Of a DNA stretch of 46,594 bases, positions 32,229 to 40,081 are shown in pieces (the first letter of the stretch is position 1; the number at the start of each line of letters is the position of its first letter). A program made the position numbers and the translations under genes. Below the pieces are notes generated by a model. That model had not been told where the DNA came from. It did no database searches and was given only the letters and a program-made list of their open reading frames with translations. The stretch is taken from contig CALQZC010000004.1 in NCBI GenBank assembly GCA_943349045.1, forward strand, positions 1 through 46,594, given 5' to 3'. Source of the stretch: Candidatus Peribacteria bacterium. GTDB lineage: Bacteria; Patescibacteriota; Gracilibacteria; UBA1369; UBA12463.

Positions 32229-32751
32229 ATGCATTTCTTTCGATTTTGTCCCGATCTCTTACTAAGAATATTTTGTACGCTTGAAATTTTTTTAGTAGAG
32301 AAGATTCAGATTTTCTGTTCGGAATAATAATTTTTAACAATTTTTCTTTTGTTGCCAAATACTCATGTAAGCAGTAGAAATCTCCATCTCCAGAAACTAT
32401 GACTGCTTTATCGAAATTTACAAATTCTATCGCAGCTGAGTGAAGTACAAGTTCTGCGTCTACATTTCCCTTTGGCTTACCGTAACAATCCCTGATTGTT
32501 GGCTTGAAAATAATTTTATATCCTATCTCTCTAAGTTTTTCGTAAAATTTTTCGTTTTCATGAATGTAGCCTATGAACATAAACGCCTTCTGCACCCTGA
32601 ATTTATCACGAAGATATTGTCGGAATTTTTTAAGATCAAGCTTCCAGCCTTTGTATATCATTTTTCCGTTTCTATATACGTCCTTGCTCGTTCCAAGGTT
32701 TAAATTTTGTGCGTCAATAAATGCGAAGTTGTTTGTTCTGTGATTATTCAT
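32227..32751 (-). CDS. NYN-domain protein (LabA/DUF88-like putative RNase)
   Basis: The 174-residue protein has the PIN-like NYN fold motifs: FAFIDAQNLN (D13), GKPKGNVDAELVLHSA and VIVSGDGDF, whose aspartates would bind metal. NYN proteins are RNases in RNA turnover or modification-linked roles. The gene is AT-rich with many AAA, ATA and AAT codons, unlike recG, and begins an AT-rich block running to about 34080. A TAACAT box lies exactly 6 bases before its ATG. Confidence 0.85.
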   Translation of the reverse strand: MNNHRTNNFAFIDAQNLNLGTSKDVYRNGKMIYKGWKLDLKKFRQYLRDKFRVQKAFMFIGYIHENEKFYEKLREIGYKIIFKPTIRDCYGKPKGNVDAELVLHSAAIEFVNFDKAVIVSGDGDFYCLHEYLATKEKLLKIIIPNRKSESSLLKKFQAYKIFLVRDRDKIERNA

Positions 32752-32900
32752 ACCTATATGTTACCGTTTTTTTAGGCTAACATATGCTGAAAATCTGATC
32801 AAGCGCTGTGCAGTTTTTTCATCTTTTTGTTAGAAATTTGTAATATGCAACCCTATTATTTATTGCTCAATAATCTTGTGATTCAATACAAGTTTTCGTC

Positions 32901-33053
32901 TTAGTGTTTGACCGGTTTCTTGAGCTTATTCGCCTTCTTTAAGTCGCTTTTTACTGCTTTTTTCTCGGACCAAATTTCGGTTTTGTATTCCTTGAGTCGT
33001 GACTTTTTGTCCGCTTCGATTTGGAGTTGTTTTGGGGATTTCTTGCTGACCAT
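32901..33053 (-). CDS. Small lysine-rich protein
   Basis: A 50-residue very basic protein from the ATG at 33053: MVSKKSPKQLQIEADKKS at the start and KKANKLKKPVKH at the end, with a central helix. The leader catcctcact matches the pyrimidine-rich leaders of other genes here. An upstream in-frame ATG at 33107 would add a hydrophobic stretch and overlap the next gene. Possibly nucleic-acid binding by composition; no family recognised. Confidence 0.5.
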   Translation of the reverse strand: MVSKKSPKQLQIEADKKSRLKEYKTEIWSEKKAVKSDLKKANKLKKPVKH

Positions 33054-33090
33054 AGTGAGGATGGTTAATAATTGTAGGATTATAGGTATA

Positions 33091-33825
33091 TTATTCTTCA
33101 AGCTCATCTGGACAACGACTTCTTCCCAGCATATTACCTGGTGAATAATAATATATACGTTGAATATTTCTTGGCGCTAAGCTTGTTGTAATTTTGTATG
33201 TGCACACAAGTGCACCTGAGCTATATTTTCCAAGATCTCCATAGTCATCAACTATAAAGGTTTCACCTGGATTTACCTTTTTTTCTGAAATTAGAGCATT
33301 TTTCTTAGGCGCTGTTTGTGTTTTTTCTTTTTGCGCTGGTTTTACTTCCACCTTCTCTTGCGTTGCAGATGTATCTTGAATTGTATTCGCCTCTTTTTGG
33401 ATTGTAGTTGCTTGTATTTTTCCATTTATAAGAATTGATGATAATAGCATTAAAAGGCTACTTATGAAGAGTGTGAATAACACTTCGACCCAATAATCAT
33501 TTTTTATTTCTTTTTTCGGAAGTGGCTTTGTTAAATCTAGATCGGCCACCTTCTTCATTTTTTCTATTAGTTTTTTTATGTCATTTCTCGTTATATAGAT
33601 ATATCTTCCCAGGCTAGTTATGGCTACAATTGTAGATAGTATTGCTGCAGCTACAAAATATATTGATGAATTTTTATCTAGTGCTGCAGCTATTCCTAAT
33701 AATGCCGCAGATTGTCCGCTAATAAATGTTAGAGTTTTGATTCTGTCTTGAATTGAATTTACTGCTAGGCTTGCAGTATTTTGCAAGATTTCCATTCTCA
33801 TTTCTCTTTCTTCGATTGGATTCAT
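33091..33825 (-). CDS. Membrane protein with three spans and a C-terminal outer domain
   Basis: No family recognised. The 244-residue protein has spans at about 32-48, 54-74 and 112-134, a charged loop KKLIEKMKKVADLDLTKPL between the second and third, then a low-complexity linker rich in Gln, Lys, Thr and Glu (140-185) and a compact domain ending RSRCPDELEE. It starts 5 bases after the tyrS stop and shares the low GC content of the island, so it was likely gained together with the tyrS tail. Confidence 0.7.
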   Translation of the reverse strand: MNPIEEREMRMEILQNTASLAVNSIQDRIKTLTFISGQSAALLGIAAALDKNSSIYFVAAAILSTIVAITSLGRYIYITRNDIKKLIEKMKKVADLDLTKPLPKKEIKNDYWVEVLFTLFISSLLMLLSSILINGKIQATTIQKEANTIQDTSATQEKVEVKPAQKEKTQTAPKKNALISEKKVNPGETFIVDDYGDLGKYSSGALVCTYKITTSLAPRNIQRIYYYSPGNMLGRSRCPDELEE

Positions 33826-33830
33826 GCCAA

Positions 33831-35012
33831 TTATTTTAATTTATAGAATTGTCTTTTTCCTACTTGCAAAATGGATTCCCCGCTTAATTTTATTACTTCA
33901 TTGATGTTTTCAATTTTTATTCCGTTATATTTAACTCCACCTCCTTCGATAAGTCTTCGACCTTCAGATTTTGATTTAACTGCATTTGCTACCATTAATA
34001 TATCTATAATATTACCTTCAATCGAGATAACAGTGGCGTTTACTGGAGTTTCTTTTTTTTGAAAGACTGTAATAAAGTATTCTTCGGCTTCTTGTGCGGC
34101 CTGCGTGCTGTGATAGATCTTCACGATCTCGCGGGCGAGACGCATCTTCAGGTTGCGTGGATTTTCGCCGCCGAGAAGTTGGCGGTTGATCTCGTTGATG
34201 TCTTCGAGCGGAACATTTGTGGTGAGTTCAAAATAACGAACAATCAAGTTATCCGGAATCGACATGGTTTTTCCATACATATCCTTTGGATCTTCCGTGA
34301 TGCCGATGTAGTTTCCCGTGGTCTTACCCATCTTCTTCACGCCGTCGGTACCTTCGAGAATTGGCACGGTGATCACGGACTGTGGTGTCTGGCCGTAGGC
34401 GCGTTGGATTTCGCGGCCTGCTAAGAGATTAAATGTCTGGTCGGTTCCGCCGAGTTCGACGTCGGCGTTGATGGCGACGGAGTCGTAGCCCTGCATAAGC
34501 GGGTACATGAACTCGTGGACGTAGATTGGGGCTTGGGCCTTGAGTCGGTCCTGAAACATGTCGCGTTCCATCATCTGCTGGACGGTGAACACTGAGGCGA
34601 GTCGTGTGACGTCGGAGAACGTGAGTTTTCCGAGCCAGTCGGCGTTCCAGACGACTTCGATATGGTCGATGTCGAGGACTTTGCTCGCCTGCTTGATGTA
34701 GTGCTTGGCGTTGTCTTCAAGTTCTTGTTGGGTTTTGAGAGGACGGGCTTCGGCTTTCCCTGATGGGTCTCCGATCTGTCCGGTGAAGTTTCCGAAGAGG
34801 AGCACGGCGGTATGGCCGGCGTCCTGGAACTGTCGCATTTTTCGAAGGGGCACCATGTGTCCGAGGTGAAGGTCGGCTCCGGTTGGATCGATGCCAAGTT
34901 TGACCCGGAGTTTTTTGCCGGATTTGAGCTTTTCTTCGAGCTCTTTTCGGACGATGACGTCGGCGACGCCTTTCTCGAGAATAGTCTGGATGTCTGATCT
35001 CATGGGAAACAT
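33831..35012 (-). CDS. tyrS: Tyrosyl-tRNA synthetase with compositionally foreign S4 domain
   Basis: TyrRS charges tRNA-Tyr. The 393-residue protein has HLGH (49-52), the tyrosine pocket YPLMQGYDS with LGGTDQTFN, KMGKT (227-231) in place of KMSKS, and a C-terminal S4 RNA-binding domain (about 333-393) with EGRRLIEGGGVKYNG. The frame is intact, but base composition changes sharply near 34080 (residue 311): by hand count GC is 72/240 over 33841-34080 and 119/240 over 34081-34320. The low-GC part matches the island beyond the gene, suggesting a recombined 3' end. Confidence 0.95.
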   Translation of the reverse strand: MFPMRSDIQTILEKGVADVIVRKELEEKLKSGKKLRVKLGIDPTGADLHLGHMVPLRKMRQFQDAGHTAVLLFGNFTGQIGDPSGKAEARPLKTQQELEDNAKHYIKQASKVLDIDHIEVVWNADWLGKLTFSDVTRLASVFTVQQMMERDMFQDRLKAQAPIYVHEFMYPLMQGYDSVAINADVELGGTDQTFNLLAGREIQRAYGQTPQSVITVPILEGTDGVKKMGKTTGNYIGITEDPKDMYGKTMSIPDNLIVRYFELTTNVPLEDINEINRQLLGGENPRNLKMRLAREIVKIYHSTQAAQEAEEYFITVFQKKETPVNATVISIEGNIIDILMVANAVKSKSEGRRLIEGGGVKYNGIKIENINEVIKLSGESILQVGKRQFYKLK

Positions 35013-35029
35013 TGATAGTCTTTGAGGAT

Positions 35030-35058
35030 ATTCTACTTGGCTTTGAAACGAGTGACAA
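35030..35058 (-). promoter_or_regulatory. Promoter of tyrS
   Basis: Minus strand: TTGTCA (35058-35053), 17 bases, TAGAAT (35035-35030). Leader about 11 bases, so no T-box is possible. Confidence 0.6.
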
Positions 35059-35125
35059 GTAGCTTTGATGATGGGTGTGCTGGGTGGTGTCGGAGATTTC
35101 TGACGGCACTTTTACCATAAAAATG

Positions 35126-35154
35126 TTGACGATAAGCCACGAGAGGCAGATACT
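35126..35154 (+). promoter_or_regulatory. Promoter of the TrmB-type regulator
   Basis: TTGACG (35126-35131), 17 bases, GATACT (35149-35154). It places the transcript start near 35161 and supports the ATG at 35174 over in-frame ATGs upstream. Confidence 0.55.
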
Positions 35155-35173
35155 CGGTTCTTCCCTACATTCT

Positions 35174-35953
35174 ATGTTACAACAGTCGTTAGCTCGGCTC
35201 GGCCTCAAGGATAAAGAAGTTACCGTCTTCTCTACCCTGCTGGAGCTGGGTCCACAGTCGGCTGGTGTAGTGGCTCGGTTCACTGGACTTACTCGTGGTA
35301 CGACGTATCTCATTCTCGATACTCTCGTGACCCAAGGGCTTGTTTCCCGTATTGAAAAGAGCGGCGTACTCTCATATGCGGCGATGACCCCTGAAGATCT
35401 TTTGAAAATGGTGCGTGCTAAAAAGCGTGAACTTGATTATCAAGAACAAGAAATCGAGAATATATTGCCCCATCTGAATATGATGATGAAGAAGCATATG
35501 GTTCGGCCAAAAGTCAGATACTTTGAGGGCGAGGATGGCGTGAAGGCGGTGATGAATGAGACGTTGACTTCGAAAGAGACGATCCTCTCATATGCCAATA
35601 TGGATGCCTGGAAAAACTCGTCGCATCTTCATGATTTCATTCGTGGATACTGCTATCGTCGATCATTTGAGGCAAAGATTCCGCTGAAGTGTCTCATGTA
35701 TGATACTCCTACGGCGAGAGAGCACTTTTCGACCGGGCACGCGAACTTTGAAATAAATTTCATTCCAAAGGAGGTCGTGTTTGAGTCGAGTATTATTAAT
35801 ATTTTTGATGACAAAATTGTCATGGTTTCACTTGAGGCCGGGAATCTGTGCGGAATTATCATCGAGAGTCAGGAAATAGCCTCTACCCAGAAGGCTATTT
35901 TTGAGCTTGCTTGGCGGGGTTGTGACCCTAAGTGTCTGGCTATTAACCGCTAG
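35174..35953 (+). CDS. TrmB-family transcriptional regulator
   Basis: From ATG 35174 the protein has 259 residues: an N-terminal winged helix (LARLGLKDKEVTVFSTLLELGPQSAGVVARFTG region, then RGTTYLILDTLVTQGLVSRIEKSG), a short coiled helix, and a C-terminal PLD-like sensor half with VRYFEGEDGVKAVMNE and FIPKEVVFESSIINIFDDKIVMVSLE. TrmB proteins sense sugars or other ligands in archaea; bacterial CPR members are uncharacterised. It is divergent from tyrS and followed 18 bases later by an RluA-family gene with its own -10. Confidence 0.85.
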   Translation: MLQQSLARLGLKDKEVTVFSTLLELGPQSAGVVARFTGLTRGTTYLILDTLVTQGLVSRIEKSGVLSYAAMTPEDLLKMVRAKKRELDYQEQEIENILPHLNMMMKKHMVRPKVRYFEGEDGVKAVMNETLTSKETILSYANMDAWKNSSHLHDFIRGYCYRRSFEAKIPLKCLMYDTPTAREHFSTGHANFEINFIPKEVVFESSIINIFDDKIVMVSLEAGNLCGIIIESQEIASTQKAIFELAWRGCDPKCLAINR

Positions 35954-35956
35954 GTC

Positions 35957-35965
35957 TGGTAGAGT
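35957..35965 (+). promoter_or_regulatory. Extended -10 of the pseudouridine synthase gene, leaderless
   Basis: TGGTAGAGT ends exactly 6 bases before the ATG at 35972. No -35 match. Confidence 0.45.
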
Positions 35966-35971
35966 GCCGGT

Positions 35972-36688
35972 ATGAAAATTCTCTTTGAAAATGATGATGT
36001 TTTGGTGGTCGAAAAGCCTTTTGGGATGGTCGTTCATCCGGGTGCTGGTGTCGAGATGGGTGATACGGTCGTCGGTGAGGCCTTAAAAAAATATCCAAGT
36101 TTACCTATTTCTAATGGTGAGGATCGGCCAGGTGTCGTGCATCGTCTGGATAAGGATACCTCTGGAGTTTTGTTACTTGCGAAGAGCGAGGAGGCTTTGA
36201 AATTTTATATTGAGGCGTGGAAAAAGCATCATGTTGAAAAAATATATCTGGCGATCGTTGCTGGAAAACTCGAACCCAAGACCGGAACGATTGAGGCCCC
36301 CGTTTCCAGAAGTGTGAAAGATCGAAAAAAAATGACCGCGAAATCTGGTATTGGAAAGATGGCGGTGACGCATTACGAGGTGGTTGAGTATTTCTCTGAT
36401 CTTGATTTTCCGGCTACTCTTGTCAGAATTCAGATTGAGACTGGGCGAACGCACCAGATTCGTGTTCATTTTTCAGCCATTGGGTTCCCTGTTGTTTGTG
36501 ACGACGTCTATGGAAATCGTCACGTGAATGCATTCTTTGCGAAGGAATTTGGTCTCAAGCGGCAGTTTCTTCATGCGCAGTCACTTGAGTTTCCACTCAT
36601 GGGTTCATCCGGAAGTTCTAAGAAAAAACAGAAGGTAGTATCAAAAATACCCTCTGAGTTGCAGAAGGTATTGGATGATTTGAGTTAA
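35972..36688 (+). CDS. RluA-family pseudouridine synthase without S4 domain
   Basis: The 238-residue protein has VVEKPFGMVVHPG, the catalytic HRLDKDTSG (D60), KIYLAIVAG and IETGRTHQIRVHFSAIGFPVVCDDVYG, then FLHAQSLEFPL. The family isomerises uridines in 23S rRNA or tRNA. It lacks the N-terminal S4 domain of RluC/RluD and is nearer RluA in size; the precise target cannot be read from sequence. Convergent with rplU. Confidence 0.92.
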   Translation: MKILFENDDVLVVEKPFGMVVHPGAGVEMGDTVVGEALKKYPSLPISNGEDRPGVVHRLDKDTSGVLLLAKSEEALKFYIEAWKKHHVEKIYLAIVAGKLEPKTGTIEAPVSRSVKDRKKMTAKSGIGKMAVTHYEVVEYFSDLDFPATLVRIQIETGRTHQIRVHFSAIGFPVVCDDVYGNRHVNAFFAKEFGLKRQFLHAQSLEFPLMGSSGSSKKKQKVVSKIPSELQKVLDDLS

Positions 36689-36711
36689 TTCTGTTGGGCT
36701 GACTCTGTGTA

Positions 36712-37020
36712 TTACGCGATGCTGGTAACTTCGAGTTTCGTAAGATTCTGTCGGTGACCCTTGTTTCGCATATAACGCTTCTTTGACTTCTTCTTGAAGA
36801 CACGGACTTTATCGTCCTTGAACTGCTCGAGAACTTTGCAGGTAACGACTGGACCCATCACGTATGGTTCACCAATTTTTACGCTTGCGCCATCCGCTAC
36901 GAGCAAGACTGTTTTGAAGGTTACATTTTCGCCCTCTGCTGCCTCAAGTTTCTGAACGTCGAGCTTTGTCCCTTTCTCAACTTTGAACTGCTGACCGGCG
37001 ATTTCTACTACTGCGAACAT
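36712..37020 (-). CDS. rplU: Ribosomal protein bL21
   Basis: The 102-residue protein starts MFAVVEIAGQQFKVEKG and has VTCKVLEQFKDDKVRVFKKKSKKRYMRNKGHRQ, the bL21 signature region. bL21 binds 23S rRNA. In most bacteria rpmA (bL27) follows directly and obgE often comes next; here rpmA is absent and pth and obgE lie just upstream on the same strand, so part of that ancestral neighbourhood is kept. Confidence 0.95.
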   Translation of the reverse strand: MFAVVEIAGQQFKVEKGTKLDVQKLEAAEGENVTFKTVLLVADGASVKIGEPYVMGPVVTCKVLEQFKDDKVRVFKKKSKKRYMRNKGHRQNLTKLEVTSIA

Positions 37021-37081
37021 AGTGCGTATGTGTTAAAGCGCGTGGATATTACGGGATATAGAACCAAAAATCAAGCTAAAT

Positions 37082-39039
<1,958 letters not shown>

Positions 39040-39149
39040 CCTTGGTTTTGGGCTTTAGGGAAGCCAAGATATTCGCAGTTTTGATTTTAGTCGTATAATT
39101 GCGTATCATTCCTTGGAAATAGGCTTTACTTTATCTACCCTCCCATCCT

Positions 39150-39944
39150 CTGAAAAAAATCACTCCCTATCTTGCTCTATTGATTGTATGTAGTATTTTT
39201 TCGACAACGGTATATGCTGAGTCAACGCCTCACTATCAGCCAAAACTGGGGACGAGTTGGCAACTTCAGCTCGATGGAAATATCAATACCAGTCATGACG
39301 TTGCGATGTACGACATTGATCTTTTTACAACTCCCCAGGCTACTATCGATCTGCTCCATGCTCAGGGAAGGAAGGTTATTTGTTATTTTTCAGCTGGTTC
39401 GTATGAAAATTTTAGAGATGATGCTGCAATGTTTCCGAAGAAAATTCTTGGAAAAAAGATGCAAGGATGGAATGATGAAAAATGGCTTGATGTAGGTCAT
39501 TTTAGTGTTTTTGCTCCAGTTATGCAGAAGCGTCTTGATCTTGCTGTCACAAAAAAATGCGATGGTGTTGATCCTGATAATATGGATGGTTATCAAAATA
39601 AGACAGGATTCAAGCTTACCTACAATGATCAATTACAGTATGCAAAATGGATCGCAAAGGAGGCCCACGCAAGAGGCTTAGCTGTAGGACTTAAAAATAA
39701 TATTGATCAGATAGCTGATCTCGTTATGGATTTTGATTTCGCCGTAAACGAGCAGTGTTTTCAGTATAAAGAGTGTGACAAGCTTCTTCCTTTTATCAAG
39801 CAAAATAAGCCTGTATTTGGTGTTGAATATCAGCTCAAACCTCAGAAATTCTGTAGTAAAGCCCTCGCTGCCCAATTCAGCACTCTGAAGATGGAGTTGG
39901 CCCTTAAGGGCAAGAGAATTGGTTGTGAAATATATGTCATGTAA
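39150..39944 (+). CDS. GH114-type endo-alpha-1,4-polygalactosaminidase-like protein, secreted, probable CTG start
   Basis: Mature part matches family 114: KVICYFSAGSYENFRDDA, GKKMQGWNDEKWLDV, KKCDGVDPDNMDGYQNKTGF and VGLKNNIDQ, then FAVNEQCFQYKEC. The family cleaves galactosaminogalactan-type polymers with a TIM barrel. Starting at CTG 39150 yields a textbook signal peptide, LKKITPYLALLIVCSIFSTT then VYA before the cleavage site; the only other in-frame start, TTG 39180, would lose the basic n-region. There is no ATG, GTG or TTG between the upstream in-frame stop (39120-39122) and 39180. AT-rich codons suggest transfer. TATAAT at 39094-39099 may be its -10. Confidence 0.8.
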   Translation: MKKITPYLALLIVCSIFSTTVYAESTPHYQPKLGTSWQLQLDGNINTSHDVAMYDIDLFTTPQATIDLLHAQGRKVICYFSAGSYENFRDDAAMFPKKILGKKMQGWNDEKWLDVGHFSVFAPVMQKRLDLAVTKKCDGVDPDNMDGYQNKTGFKLTYNDQLQYAKWIAKEAHARGLAVGLKNNIDQIADLVMDFDFAVNEQCFQYKECDKLLPFIKQNKPVFGVEYQLKPQKFCSKALAAQFSTLKMELALKGKRIGCEIYVM

Positions 39945-39952
39945 TCTATACT
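39923..39952 (+). promoter_or_regulatory. Promoter of tRNA-Leu
   Basis: TTGTGA (39923-39928), 18 bases, TATACT (39947-39952), overlapping the end of the GH114 gene. Transcript start near 39959, about 29 bases before the tRNA. Confidence 0.5.
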
Positions 39953-39987
39953 GGCTTGCGAAAATCACTGTTTTTGGTGGTTTCTAT

Positions 39988-40073
39988 GCCGGAGTGGCGG
40001 AATGGCAGACGCGCTCGACTCAAAATCGAGTACTCGTAAGGGTGTGTGGGTTCGACTCCCACCCCCGGCACCA
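39988..40073 (+). tRNA. tRNA-Leu (anticodon CAA)
   Basis: An 86-base class II tRNA. Acceptor GCCGGAG pairs with CCCCGGC, leaving an A-C mismatch at pair 6-67. The anticodon stem CTCGA/TCGAG encloses CTCAAAA, giving anticodon CAA for codon UUG. A long variable arm (tactcgtaagggtgt region) and the T arm GTGGG-TTCGACT-CCCAC follow. The discriminator is A and CCA is encoded. Confidence 0.95.
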
Positions 40074-40081
40074 GGAATTAT

